From the NCBI GenBank assembly GCA_020634335.1, contig JACKBY010000004.1, positions 124,001 through 188,000 of the forward strand: a stretch of DNA of 64,000 nucleotides, in the 5' to 3' direction. Source of the DNA: Promineifilum sp. GTDB taxonomy: Bacteria; Chloroflexota; Anaerolineae; Promineifilales; Promineifilaceae. Position 1 is the first letter of the stretch, and each line of letters starts with the position of its first letter. Below, one piece after another: positions 42,262 to 52,143 of this stretch. The translations under genes were made by a program, and so were the position numbers. The notes beneath the pieces were generated by a model. That model did no database searches. It was not told the DNA's origin and saw only the letters and a program-made list of their open reading frames with translations.

Positions 42262-44868
42262 CTACTTCCGTTCGTCCGTGTAGCGCTGCTTCCACTCGTA
42301 AAGCTTGTTGATCGCTTGCAACGGCGTCAGCCCATGAACGTCGAGTTGGCCCAGCTCGTCGAGAAATGGGCTGGCTTCGGGGAACAGGGCGATCTGCTGG
42401 CCGGTCGAGAGGCGGCTGGGTTCAACTGTGGCCGTCGGCGCGTGGCGCTCCAGGTCCAGCAAAATCTCGTCGGCCCGCAAGATCACATCGCGCGGCAGTC
42501 CGGCCAGTTGGGCAACGTGTATGCCGTAGCTGCGGTCCGCTCCACCAGGCACGATGCGATGCAAAAAGGTGACTTCGCCGCCCTCTTCGGACACGTCCAC
42601 ATTGTAATTCACCACATGGGGTAGAAAGTCGGCCAGGCCGGTCAACTCGTGGTAGTGGGTGGCGAAGAGCGTACGCGGATTAAGACGGGGATGATTGTGC
42701 AGAAATTCGACGATGGCCCAGGCCAGCGACAGTCCGTCGTAGGTGCTGGTGCCGCGGCCGATCTCATCCAGAATCAACAGCGAGCGATGCGTCGCATGGT
42801 GCAGGATTTCGGCCGTCTCCACCATCTCCACCATGAATGTCGAGCGCCCGGCGTGCAGCTCATCGTGCGCCCCGATGCGGGTAAAAATGCGGTCCACCAA
42901 ACCCATCTCAACCGAGGAAGCGGGCACGTAGCTGCCGATCTGGGCCATAAGGACGATGAGCGCCACCTGCCGCAAATAGGTCGATTTGCCGCTCATGTTC
43001 GGGCCGGTGATGATTTGAATCAACGACCCGTCGGCAAAATGGGCATCGTTGGGCACAAAACGCTCGCCGCGCGCCGCGCCGGGCACCTGGCCCTGATTGA
43101 GCGCCCGCTCGACCACCGGGTGACGCCCGTTCTCGATGTGCAAGTCCACGCCGTCGATGAAGCGCGGCCGCACGTAGTCATTGAGCGCCGCCACCTCGGC
43201 CAGCGCCGCGGCCACGTCCAGCTCGGCCAGCGCCGCGGCCGTCGCCAGCAGCCGGTCGCCGTATCCGACAACGTGCTGGCTCAACTCGGCGAACAAGCGC
43301 CGCTCGATCTGCAAAATGCGCTCCTCGGCATTGAGAATCAGCGTCTCATACTCTTTTAGTTCGGGCGTGATGTAGCGCTCCGCATTGGTCAGAGTCTGTT
43401 TGCGGATGTAGTCGGACGGCACGAGCTTCGTGTTGGCATGCGTCACTTCGAGATAGTAGCCGAAGACCTTGTTGAAGCCGACCTTGAGGGAGGCAATGCC
43501 GGTGCGCTCGCGTTCGCGAGGTTCCAGCTCGGCCACCCATTCGCGAGCGTGGGCCGACGTGCCGACGACACCGTCGAGTTCAGCCGAGAATCCCGCCCGG
43601 AAAAAGCCGCTCTTGTTCAGGTTAGTCGGCGCATCATCGCACAGTGCCCGACTGATAGTCTGTGTCAATTCGCCGCAAGGGTCCAGCCGCGCGCGCACGC
43701 CGGCCAGCGACACCGCGCCGCTGACCAGCGACTGCACACGGCCAACGGCCGACAAGGCCAAAGCGATCTGCTCCAGATCGCGCGGGGTCGCCCGCCCGCT
43801 GAGGACGCGATTGGTCAACCGCTCCAGATCGGGCATCCCCTTGAGCGCCGCCCGCAGTTCCGCGCGGCGCATGGCATCACCGATTAGGCTTTCAACTTGA
43901 TCGAGTCGCTCGTTGATCACACCGATGCTCAGGAGGGGCTGCGTGATGCGCCGCCGTAACAGACGCGCGCCCATTGGCGTCACGGTCTTGTTCAGCGTAG
44001 CCAACAATGTGCCGTCCCGTTCTCGCTCCGCTGGGGCGGCAATGGCCTCGATGAGTTCCAGATTACGCCGCGTGGACTCCGTCAGGGCCATGTAGCCGTC
44101 GGTGGTGTATGTCGTCAGCCGCTGAATTTGTCCGATGCTGCCGCGTTGTGTCTGTTGCAAGTAGTGGAGGAGCGCCCCCGCCGTGCGCGTGGCGAGCGGT
44201 TTATGCTCGCAGCCGAACGCGTCGAGCGTTGCCACTGCAAAGTGGCGCAGCAGCGTGCCGCGCGCGTTGCCCAGCTCGAAGCGATGGCCCGCCAGCCGGC
44301 TGACCGTTTTCACCTCCGAGAAGCCGGCGTCCATCGCTTCGGGCAACAAAATCTCCACCGGCGAGAGTCGGGCCAGCTCTTCCACGAGGTCGCGGAAAGA
44401 ATCTAACTGCGTCGTCGCGAATTCGCCGGTGGTGATGTCGGCGTAAGCCAGACCGGCCCGCTCGTCCTCAAGGACGACGGCCGCCAGATAGTTATTGCGT
44501 CCGGACTCCAGCATCCCCGGTTCGACGACGGTGCCGGCCGTGAAGACGCGAACGACTTCGCGCGGCATAAGACCATTGACCGTATCGGTTCCTATCTGCT
44601 CGCACAACGCCACCTTATAGCCCTTGGCGACAAGACGGGCAATGTAGTTCTCGGCCGCGTGATGCGGCACGCCGGCCATGGGCACGCGGCCGGTCTTGCC
44701 CTGCGGCCGGCTGGTCAGCACCAGGTCGAGCTCGCGGGCCACCAACGCCGCGTCATCATCAAACGTTTCATAAAAGTCACCTAACCGAAAAAAGATGATG
44801 GCATCTGGATGCTGGGCGCGAATGTCCAGATATTGCTGGCGGCTGGGTGTCACGTGATCGCCGGACAT
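42262..44868 (-). CDS. mutS: DNA mismatch repair protein MutS
   Basis: The 868-residue protein is a full-length MutS. The N-terminal mismatch-recognition domain includes FFRLGDFYETF, with the Phe and Glu that contact the mismatch. The ATPase has Walker A GPNMSGKSTYLRQ, Walker B LLILDEIGRGTSTYDG and the conserved ATHYHELT. The C-terminus reaches LNKLYEW-like INKLYEWKQRY. No mutL is adjacent. AGGAAA precedes ATG 44868. The start lies 31 bases after the threonine-synthase-like stop, so it may belong to that operon. Confidence 0.97.
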   Translation of the reverse strand: MSGDHVTPSRQQYLDIRAQHPDAIIFFRLGDFYETFDDDAALVARELDLVLTSRPQGKTGRVPMAGVPHHAAENYIARLVAKGYKVALCEQIGTDTVNGLMPREVVRVFTAGTVVEPGMLESGRNNYLAAVVLEDERAGLAYADITTGEFATTQLDSFRDLVEELARLSPVEILLPEAMDAGFSEVKTVSRLAGHRFELGNARGTLLRHFAVATLDAFGCEHKPLATRTAGALLHYLQQTQRGSIGQIQRLTTYTTDGYMALTESTRRNLELIEAIAAPAERERDGTLLATLNKTVTPMGARLLRRRITQPLLSIGVINERLDQVESLIGDAMRRAELRAALKGMPDLERLTNRVLSGRATPRDLEQIALALSAVGRVQSLVSGAVSLAGVRARLDPCGELTQTISRALCDDAPTNLNKSGFFRAGFSAELDGVVGTSAHAREWVAELEPRERERTGIASLKVGFNKVFGYYLEVTHANTKLVPSDYIRKQTLTNAERYITPELKEYETLILNAEERILQIERRLFAELSQHVVGYGDRLLATAAALAELDVAAALAEVAALNDYVRPRFIDGVDLHIENGRHPVVERALNQGQVPGAARGERFVPNDAHFADGSLIQIITGPNMSGKSTYLRQVALIVLMAQIGSYVPASSVEMGLVDRIFTRIGAHDELHAGRSTFMVEMVETAEILHHATHRSLLILDEIGRGTSTYDGLSLAWAIVEFLHNHPRLNPRTLFATHYHELTGLADFLPHVVNYNVDVSEEGGEVTFLHRIVPGGADRSYGIHVAQLAGLPRDVILRADEILLDLERHAPTATVEPSRLSTGQQIALFPEASPFLDELGQLDVHGLTPLQAINKLYEWKQRYTDERK

Positions 44869-44899
44869 AAAGTAGTTTCCTCTGACGAAGAGCGGAGCG

Positions 44900-46168
44900 C
44901 TAGACCGTCAGCCCATAAACCTGTTGCAAGATGCCCTGCACAGCTTCCCAGGTAGGCGCGACGGGCGGCAGTTCCGGCGCGGGTATACCCTGATCCTTGA
45001 AGCCCGTCGAGGTCATGAGGCAGACCACAGGGCCATCGAAGCGCATCCGCCGGGCGGCCGCCTGCCGCAATCCGGCCAGACTCGCCGCGCTGGAAAACTC
45101 GGCCCACAGCCCTTCACGGCCGAGCGCCATCTGGGCCGTGGTGATCTCCTCATCAGTCAGCGCCAACGCCTCGCCCTCGCTCTCGCGCACGGCCAGCACG
45201 CCGCGATAACTGTTGGAGCCGACGACAATGCTATAGGCTGCGGTAGGCGCTTCATCGACCTTCACCACGGGACGCCCGGCGGACAGCGCCGCCCGCAGCG
45301 GCGCGCCCGCGGCTGGTTCGCAGGCTATCATCTGCGGCAGTGGGCCGATGCCGGCCACGCGCTGCATGTCCTTGAACCCCAGCCAGACTCCATATAGCAG
45401 CTCGGCATAGGCTGTGGGCACGAATACGGCCGCAGGCACGCGCCCACCCAACTGCTGGTACAGTTCGTAAGCGATGGTTTTGTAGCCCTCCGGCCCAAAC
45501 GGATGGCCGGTGTGCGTTGCGGTGATACTGCTGGCCGGCATGTAGCCCGCGCGGTGCACCAGCTCGCGCATGAGCACCCGGCGCAACGGCCGCGGCAACG
45601 GCACGATGGCCGCACCATAGGCCGAAACCATGCGTATCAGGTGCGGCTCCGTCCCTTCGGTGATGAACAGCACGCACGGCAACCCGGCACGGGCGGCATA
45701 GGCGGCGGCCGCGGCCCCGTGGTTGCCCGATGAGGCAACAGTGATGCCCGGCGCGCCGCTGAGGACCGCCGAGCTTACTGTACACAGGTTCAGACGATCC
45801 TTGTGGCTGCCGGTGGGGTTGCGGCTCTCGTCCTTTATGTAAACCTCTACGCCGGTGCCGGCCCAGCCGGCCAGGCGCGGCGCGGCTACCAGCGGCGTGC
45901 CCCCTTCGCCCATCGACAGGCCGGGGGCCAGGGGAGGCAACAGCTCTCCCCAGCGCCATATTCCAGCGAAAGGCGAGCGCTTGAAGAAGCCCGCCGGCAC
46001 GTTGCTATAGTCGTAGTCGATGACCAGCGGATATTGGAGATCGGCCGTGCTGGTGACGGGGCAGCCTTCCACCAGCGGCGGAAACAAGGGATAGCTCAAT
46101 GATGGATCGCCCAGCGAACGTTGGCCCCGCGCCAGCGATTGCGTCGATTCGTAAGTCAATGTGTTCAT
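44900..46168 (-). CDS. thrC: Threonine-synthase-like PLP enzyme
   Basis: This 422-residue fold-type II PLP enzyme carries Lys123 in NPTGSHKDR, the pyridoxal phosphate Schiff-base Lys, ASSGNHGAAAAAYAAR for phosphate binding, and SMGEGGTPLV typical of threonine synthases. The usual KDRG is KDRL, and the overall sequence is divergent from canonical ThrC, so a related lyase or synthase is possible. Its ATG overlaps the stop of the phosphatase gene by four bases, showing tight coupling of the two. Confidence 0.82.
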   Translation of the reverse strand: MNTLTYESTQSLARGQRSLGDPSLSYPLFPPLVEGCPVTSTADLQYPLVIDYDYSNVPAGFFKRSPFAGIWRWGELLPPLAPGLSMGEGGTPLVAAPRLAGWAGTGVEVYIKDESRNPTGSHKDRLNLCTVSSAVLSGAPGITVASSGNHGAAAAAYAARAGLPCVLFITEGTEPHLIRMVSAYGAAIVPLPRPLRRVLMRELVHRAGYMPASSITATHTGHPFGPEGYKTIAYELYQQLGGRVPAAVFVPTAYAELLYGVWLGFKDMQRVAGIGPLPQMIACEPAAGAPLRAALSAGRPVVKVDEAPTAAYSIVVGSNSYRGVLAVRESEGEALALTDEEITTAQMALGREGLWAEFSSAASLAGLRQAAARRMRFDGPVVCLMTSTGFKDQGIPAPELPPVAPTWEAVQGILQQVYGLTV

Positions 46169-46704
46169 GCGTGAGTATGAGTATTTGAGGCTTCGGCCTG
46201 ATCGTGCCAGGCCTCCAGGCGGCGGCGGTGGCGATCTTCCAGCTTAACCAGCGGACGAACGTCCTTCATCATCGTAAAGCATTCATCATAGGGCAACGCT
46301 TCGTGACGCATCAGGTAGGCGGCAACCAGGGTAGCCGAGCGGCCGCGTCCCTTGGCACAATGCACAAGCACCGTGCGCCCCTGATCGATTTGTTCGTCGA
46401 TCCAGTCCGCCCCTTCGCTCAAATAGTCATCGCCCGGAACTGTGGCATCGAGCACAGGCAGCCGAAGATAATGAATGTCATGGCGATCGTAGAATGCCCG
46501 GTCGCCCTCTCGTTCGGCACGCATGTCGAGTACGGCGTTGATCTGATGATCGATCAGGAATTGATAGTCGCGCTCGTAGGTCGGAGCGCCGCCCAGCCAC
46601 AACTGTGGGGCTACCCGGTCGAACCAGCGGTTCCCCTGCACGCGCTCATACAGATAACGGATGGCGGGATAAAACTTGTCGAATACCCAGTGGAATGGAT
46701 TCAT
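46165..46704 (-). CDS. Dual-specificity protein phosphatase
   Basis: This 179-residue protein has the cysteine phosphatase loop VHCAKGRGRSATLV (HCxxGxxRS) and a general-acid Asp in the preceding loop (VPGDDYLSEGADW). It resembles small DSP/PTP-like enzymes. Substrates could be Tyr- or Ser-phosphoproteins or phospholipids. It is translationally coupled to the threonine-synthase-like gene by an ATGA overlap. No signal peptide. Confidence 0.9.
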   Translation of the reverse strand: MNPFHWVFDKFYPAIRYLYERVQGNRWFDRVAPQLWLGGAPTYERDYQFLIDHQINAVLDMRAEREGDRAFYDRHDIHYLRLPVLDATVPGDDYLSEGADWIDEQIDQGRTVLVHCAKGRGRSATLVAAYLMRHEALPYDECFTMMKDVRPLVKLEDRHRRRLEAWHDQAEASNTHTHA

Positions 46705-46815
46705 CGCCCATAAGCATAACCCCGCCGGCGGTGGTTGGCAACGCGAGCAAGACCAGCCGGGTCGAGGCTCCGGCCCGTCGACAAGCGGCCGGCGAGCCCT
46801 AACCGGGCGGCATGC

Positions 46816-47805
46816 TCAGGCCGGGCGAACGGCAGCTTGAGCGGCGATGATGCGATCCATTTGCTCGTCGAAATAGGTGCCGACCCGCTGGGCCTCCGGG
46901 TTGGCGTCGTACCAGGCGACAATTTCCCTCGCCCCCTCAGCAAATGGAATAGTCGCGGCGAAATCGGGGACGATGCCCCTGATCTTGCTGTTATCGAAGA
47001 TAGCACAGTGGGACTTGTCGCCCAGCAGGCTATCGCCCCAATCCTCGTCGTACCGGGCCACCGTCTCCGACGGCACGTGGGCCAACACCGCCTCCGCACC
47101 GGCCGCCTCGCCCAGCAGGTGGGCGATCTCGTTCCAGGTCAGCCACTCGTCGCTGGTGATGTGAAAGGCCTCGCCGATGGCCCGCGGCTCACCCAGCAAC
47201 GGCACAAACGCGCGGGCGAAGTCGCGGTGATGGGTCAAGGTCCATAACGACGTGCCGTCACCGTGAATCAGCAGAGGTTTGCCGCGCCGGATACGATCGA
47301 TGATCGTGTAATCCCCACGAAACGGCAAAAGCGTTTGATCATAAGTATGCGACGGCCGCACGATTGTGACCGGGAAGCTCTTGTCGTGGTAGGCCGCAAG
47401 CAGGTAGGTCTCGCAAGCGATCTTGTTGCGCGAATATTCCCAAAACGGATTCTCGAGTGGCGTCTCCTCGGTGATGGGCAAATGCTGTGGCGGCTTTTGG
47501 TAGGCGGAAGCGGAACTGATGAAAACGTATTGCCCGACGCGCCCACGAAACAGAGCCAGGTCCGTAGCGACGTGCTCGGTCGTAAAGGCCACCCAGTCGA
47601 CGACAACGTCAAACGTATGCCCGGCCAGGACGTCGGCCACAGCCGGATCGCGAATGTCGCCCACCAACAGCTTGGCGGCATCCGGTATCGCACGATGAGT
47701 TGTTCGCCCCCGGTTTAACAAATAGAGATCGATGCCCCGCTCCGCAGCCAGAGCCGAACAAGCGGAACTGATGATGCCGCTGCCACCGATAAAAAGTACT
47801 TTCAC
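46816..47805 (-). CDS. NAD-dependent epimerase/dehydratase
   Basis: This 329-residue extended short-chain dehydrogenase starts at GTG 47805 after AAAGGA, giving VKVLFIGGSGIISSACS with the NAD-binding glycines right at the N-terminus. The YxxxK pair is in WEYSRNKIACE, preceded by FISSASAY. Sugar-nucleotide epimerase or reductase activity is likely but the substrate is unknown. It lies 13 bp after the P450 gene and is probably its operon partner. Confidence 0.88.
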   Translation of the reverse strand: MKVLFIGGSGIISSACSALAAERGIDLYLLNRGRTTHRAIPDAAKLLVGDIRDPAVADVLAGHTFDVVVDWVAFTTEHVATDLALFRGRVGQYVFISSASAYQKPPQHLPITEETPLENPFWEYSRNKIACETYLLAAYHDKSFPVTIVRPSHTYDQTLLPFRGDYTIIDRIRRGKPLLIHGDGTSLWTLTHHRDFARAFVPLLGEPRAIGEAFHITSDEWLTWNEIAHLLGEAAGAEAVLAHVPSETVARYDEDWGDSLLGDKSHCAIFDNSKIRGIVPDFAATIPFAEGAREIVAWYDANPEAQRVGTYFDEQMDRIIAAQAAVRPA

Positions 47806-47818
47806 GCTCGTCAATCCT

Positions 47819-49135
47819 TTAGCTTCGCCGCTCCACGTACACCGGAATGCCGCCGCGCGGCCGCAAGGTGACCAGAGCGTGCTCCTCAACCCGCTCGTCC
47901 GAGACGCGCCGCAGCCGGTAGCGTCCGGCTATAGCCGGGATAATGATCAAACTCTCCATTAAAGCGAAGTTGTTACCGATACACTGGCGCGCGCCGCCAC
48001 CGAAAGGGAAGTAGGCATATCGCGGCCGCGTCGCGATCTTTTCGGCCGTGAAGCGTTCGGGATCAAACCGTTCCGGGTCGTCCCAGAAATCGGGGTGCCG
48101 GTGCATCGTGTAGGGACTCATGGCGACAATGGAGTGGGCCGGAATAAAGTAGCCGCCGATCTCGTCGTCACCCAGTGCGCGCCGGCTGATAGACCAGGCC
48201 GAAGGATAGAGGCGCATAGCCTCCTGAATGATTTTGTCCGTGTAGACCAGGCGCGGGAAATCGGCCACTCCCGGCACGCGACCGTCGAGGACCTCGTCGA
48301 TCTCCGCTTCCAGGTGGGCCACTACATCGGGATATTGATCGAGCAGATACCATGTCCAGCTCAGTGTATTGGCCGTCGTCTCATGACCCGCCACTAAGAG
48401 CGACATCACCTCGTCGCGAACCTGCTTGACGGGCATGGCGCTGCCGTCGTCATAGCGAGCATCCAATAGCATGTTCAACAGATCGTCGCGCTCCCGCTGC
48501 GGGTGTTCGCGGCGCTCGTTAATGATGGCATAAACGATTTGATCGAGTAACTCGATAGCCGCGCGCACTTTGCGATGGCGGGGCTTGCCGATGGCCGTCA
48601 TCGTATCCATCGCTTCGCCGACCTCAGCCGCCCGGTCGCTGATATCGAAGCTGAACAAAGCCTCGGTTACGATGTCGAGCGTCAGGCGCATCATCTCGTT
48701 GGCGATATTGATCGGCTCGCGCTCGGCTGCGGCAGCGTCCAGGCGAACCGTGGTTCGCTGGACAGCCTGCTGCATTAACTCGGCGAATTTGGGCAAACTA
48801 TGCTTATGAAACGCTGGTTGAATCAGCCGGCGCTGCTCTCGCCACAGCGGGTTCTCGCTGGTCAGAAGCCCTTGCCCGGTCAACGCCTCCAGCATGTACT
48901 TGTTCAGGAACGTATCTTTGTTGTAATTTTGGCCGTTCGATTGCAGAACCTGCCGGATGTAATCCGGATGGTTGATCAGGTATGCCGGCTCGACGCTGGA
49001 GCGATACTGGACGATGTCGCCATACGTTTGGGTGAGCCACATGAAGAAACGAAGCGGGTTTCGAATCTCCTCTCTCCCGCCGGTTCCGGCACTCGGAGGG
49101 TGTCTGTGAGCGATGAGTGTCGTGTGGTTGATCAT
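47819..49135 (-). CDS. Cytochrome P450
   Basis: The 438-residue protein is a soluble P450. The heme ligand Cys is in FGGGARQCIGNNFALME, the I-helix oxygen-activation motif is AGHETTANTL, and the ExxR pair is in EAMRLYPSAW. The style is CYP102/CYP4-like class E group, which hydroxylate fatty acids or terpenoids, but the substrate cannot be read from sequence. No ferredoxin or reductase gene is adjacent. It leads the epimerase gene. Confidence 0.94.
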   Translation of the reverse strand: MINHTTLIAHRHPPSAGTGGREEIRNPLRFFMWLTQTYGDIVQYRSSVEPAYLINHPDYIRQVLQSNGQNYNKDTFLNKYMLEALTGQGLLTSENPLWREQRRLIQPAFHKHSLPKFAELMQQAVQRTTVRLDAAAAEREPINIANEMMRLTLDIVTEALFSFDISDRAAEVGEAMDTMTAIGKPRHRKVRAAIELLDQIVYAIINERREHPQRERDDLLNMLLDARYDDGSAMPVKQVRDEVMSLLVAGHETTANTLSWTWYLLDQYPDVVAHLEAEIDEVLDGRVPGVADFPRLVYTDKIIQEAMRLYPSAWSISRRALGDDEIGGYFIPAHSIVAMSPYTMHRHPDFWDDPERFDPERFTAEKIATRPRYAYFPFGGGARQCIGNNFALMESLIIIPAIAGRYRLRRVSDERVEEHALVTLRPRGGIPVYVERRS

Positions 49136-49401
49136 CGAAGTTCCATGAAATCAGTGTAATTCGCTCGCCAGTCACGACCCGGAATCAGGAAACGAGACCG
49201 CCCAGCTGCAAACGCAACCATTATCCGGCAAAACAGTCAAAACAGGCAAACGGCGTTGTTTCCCGACTTGCGAAATCGGCTATAATGACGACGACTCTAT
49301 AGTAACATACGCACCCGCGGAGCCGAAAGTTGTAAACTCCACAATTGCCGGCGCCGCAATCGGGCAAAAATGCACAGAGGCCATTCCAGCCGAGGAGAAC
49401 A
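49136..49401. promoter_or_regulatory. Divergent region between P450 and aconitase genes with acnA promoter
   Basis: TATAAT at 49281-49286 is a clear -10 on the plus strand, with a weak TTGTTT-like -35 about 19 bases upstream. The acnA leader would be about 110 nt. It contains a small stem ATTGC/GCAAT around GGCGCC near 49353-49369. CGAGGAGAACA precedes ATG 49402. No Fe-S or citrate-sensing site is recognised. Confidence 0.5.
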
Positions 49402-52101
49402 ATGACCACAAGAGAAAACGATCCGTTTGGCGCGCGTGCCAAGCTTCGCGGAACGGATTACCACTACTATCAATTGGATAAACTCTCACGCTTCGCCGAC
49501 ATCGACAAGCTGCCGTTTTCGATCAGAATACTTCTGGAGGCCGTGCTGCGAACCACAGACGGCTACACAGTAACGGCCGAAGACGTCGAGCGATTGGCCG
49601 GCTGGTCGCCGCAGATGACCGAGCCGTTCGAGGTACCCTTCAAACCGGGACGGGTCATCCTGCAAGACTTCACCGGCGTGCCTGCGGTCGTCGATCTGGC
49701 CGCCATGCGCGCCGCCATGGCTCGCTTGGGCGGCAAGCCCGATCGCATCAATCCCATCGTGCCCGTCGATCTGGTCATCGATCACTCCGTGCAGGTTGAT
49801 CAGTTCGGATCCGCCTTCGCCCTGTTCTACAACGCCGAGCGCGAGTTCGAGCGGAACCGCGAGCGCTACGAGTTCCTCAAATGGGGTCAGAGCGCGTTCG
49901 AGAACTTTCGGGTCGTCCCCCCCGCCACGGGCATTGTCCACCAGGTGAACCTGGAGTATCTGGGCCAGGTGGTGATGAGCAAACAGGAGGGCGACGCGCG
50001 CGTAGCATTCCCCGACAGCCTGGTCGGCACCGACTCCCACACGACCATGATCAACGGTCTGGGCGTCCTCGGCTGGGGTGTTGGCGGCATCGAGGCCGAG
50101 GCGGTGATGCTTGGGCAGCCCATCTATATGCTGACGCCGGAAGTGGTCGGCGTTCGTCTGACCGGCGGGTTGCCCGAAGGCGCTACGGCGACTGACCTGG
50201 TACTCCGAATAACCGAGATGCTGCGCAAGAAGGGGGTCGTCGGCAAGTTCGTCGAATATTTCGGCCCCGGCCTCAGCAACATGACCCTGGCCGATCGGGC
50301 AACCATCGCCAATATGTGCCCCGAATATGGCGCGACAGTGGGCTACTTCCCCGTCGATGATGAGACCCTGAACTACATGCGCAACACTGGTCGCCCGGCC
50401 GGATTGGTCGACCTGGTGGAGCGTTACACCAAGGAGCAAGGCCTGTTCCGCACGGACACGACGCCGGACCCGACCTTCAGCGATGTGGTTGAATTAGACC
50501 TGAGCACCATCGAACCGAGCCTGGCCGGCCCCAAACTGCCCCAGGATCGCATCGCTCTCAAGCATATGAAGGAAACCTTCCGCCAAAACTTGCTGGCTCC
50601 TGTGGGGCCGCGAGGCTTTGGATTGGGGGAAGAAGAGTTGGTGCGCACGGCCGTCGTCTCCAACGGACACACCACCGAGATAGGGCACGGTGCGGTCGTC
50701 ATCGCCGCCATCACCAGTTGCACCAACACCTCCAACCCCAGCGTCATGCTCGGTGCGGGATTGCTGGCCAAGAAGGCGGTCGAGGCCGGCCTCGTCGTGC
50801 CGCCCTATGTAAAAACCAGTTTGGCCCCCGGTTCGCGCGTGGTGGAAGATTACCTGACACGCGCCGGACTTCTACCCTATCTGGAGCAGTTGGGGTTCAA
50901 CATCGTCGGCTTTGGCTGCACCACCTGCATCGGCAATTCCGGGCCGCTGCCGGAAGAAGTCAGCCAGGCCATCAGCGAAGGCAACCTGGTTGTGTCCTCA
51001 GTGCTCAGCGGCAACCGCAACTTCGAGGGCCGCGTCCATCCCGAGACGCGCAGTAACTATCTGGCCTCACCACCGCTGGTCGTCGCTTACGCCTTGGCAG
51101 GCAGCACCGATCGGGACATGTACAACGAACCCTTGGGCATCGGGCGCGACGGCCAACCTGTTTATCTCAATGACATCTGGCCCAGCAGCGGAGAAATCAA
51201 GCGGGTCATGGCCCAGGCACTGACACCCGAAATGTTCGAGGAACAGTACGGCAACGTCTTCACCGGCAACGAAACCTGGAATCTCATTCCCACAAGCGGC
51301 GGGGAACTGTATCAATGGCAGGAATCCTCGACCTACATCCAGGAACCACCGTTTTTTGCCGGGCTGGCGCGAGAAGTGAAACCCATCACCAATATCCAGG
51401 GGGCGCGCGTGTTGGTCAAGGTCGGCGATTCCATTACAACCGATCACATCTCCCCCGCCGGGGCCATCTCCCGCACCAGCCCCGCCGCCCAGTATCTGGT
51501 CAACAACGGTGTCGAGCCGCGCGACTTCAACTCCTATGGATCGCGGCGCGGCAACGATCGGGTAATGACACGCGGCACGTTTGCCAACATACGCCTGCGC
51601 AATCATATGGCTCCCGGCACTGAGGGCGGCATGACCACCTATTTGCCGACTGGCGAAGTCATGACCATTTTCGACGCCTCGCTCAAGTACAAGGAGACGA
51701 ACACGCCGCTGGTGGCGCTCGCCGGCCGCGAATATGGCACCGGCAGCTCGCGCGACTGGGCAGCCAAAGGGCCACTGCTCTTGGGCATTCGCCTGGTGAT
51801 CGCCGAAAGCTTTGAGCGCATCCACCGCAGCAATCTGGTCGGTATGGGTGTCTTGCCGCTCCAGTACAAACCGGGCGACAGCACCCAGACGCTTGGCCTC
51901 GACGGTAGCGAAGTCTTTTCAACGCTCAATCTGGATGACGATTTGAAACCCGGACAGACCATCACTGTACAGGCCGAACACGCCGACGGCCACAAGTCGA
52001 CCTTCGAGACTATTTGCCGCATCGATACGCCGGTCGAAGTAGATTACTATCGCAATGGGGGCATCCTCCATACAGTGTTGCGCCAATTCTTGGCGAATTA
52101 A
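49402..52101 (+). CDS. acnA: Aconitate hydratase
   Basis: This 899-residue AcnA/IRP-type aconitase interconverts citrate and isocitrate in the TCA cycle. Cluster ligands are in ITSCTNTSNPSVM and GFGCTTCIGNSGPL. DSHTTMINGLGVLGWGVGGIEAE and the C-terminal swivel segment GREYGTGSSRDWAAKG are intact. ATG 49402 was chosen for the strong ribosome-binding site and the family N-terminus. The following lipoprotein gene begins within about 40 bases. Confidence 0.97.
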   Translation: MTTRENDPFGARAKLRGTDYHYYQLDKLSRFADIDKLPFSIRILLEAVLRTTDGYTVTAEDVERLAGWSPQMTEPFEVPFKPGRVILQDFTGVPAVVDLAAMRAAMARLGGKPDRINPIVPVDLVIDHSVQVDQFGSAFALFYNAEREFERNRERYEFLKWGQSAFENFRVVPPATGIVHQVNLEYLGQVVMSKQEGDARVAFPDSLVGTDSHTTMINGLGVLGWGVGGIEAEAVMLGQPIYMLTPEVVGVRLTGGLPEGATATDLVLRITEMLRKKGVVGKFVEYFGPGLSNMTLADRATIANMCPEYGATVGYFPVDDETLNYMRNTGRPAGLVDLVERYTKEQGLFRTDTTPDPTFSDVVELDLSTIEPSLAGPKLPQDRIALKHMKETFRQNLLAPVGPRGFGLGEEELVRTAVVSNGHTTEIGHGAVVIAAITSCTNTSNPSVMLGAGLLAKKAVEAGLVVPPYVKTSLAPGSRVVEDYLTRAGLLPYLEQLGFNIVGFGCTTCIGNSGPLPEEVSQAISEGNLVVSSVLSGNRNFEGRVHPETRSNYLASPPLVVAYALAGSTDRDMYNEPLGIGRDGQPVYLNDIWPSSGEIKRVMAQALTPEMFEEQYGNVFTGNETWNLIPTSGGELYQWQESSTYIQEPPFFAGLAREVKPITNIQGARVLVKVGDSITTDHISPAGAISRTSPAAQYLVNNGVEPRDFNSYGSRRGNDRVMTRGTFANIRLRNHMAPGTEGGMTTYLPTGEVMTIFDASLKYKETNTPLVALAGREYGTGSSRDWAAKGPLLLGIRLVIAESFERIHRSNLVGMGVLPLQYKPGDSTQTLGLDGSEVFSTLNLDDDLKPGQTITVQAEHADGHKSTFETICRIDTPVEVDYYRNGGILHTVLRQFLAN

Positions 52102-52143
52102 CTTATGCACAGTCACATACCTAAACAGTTGCAGGGCCGAGCC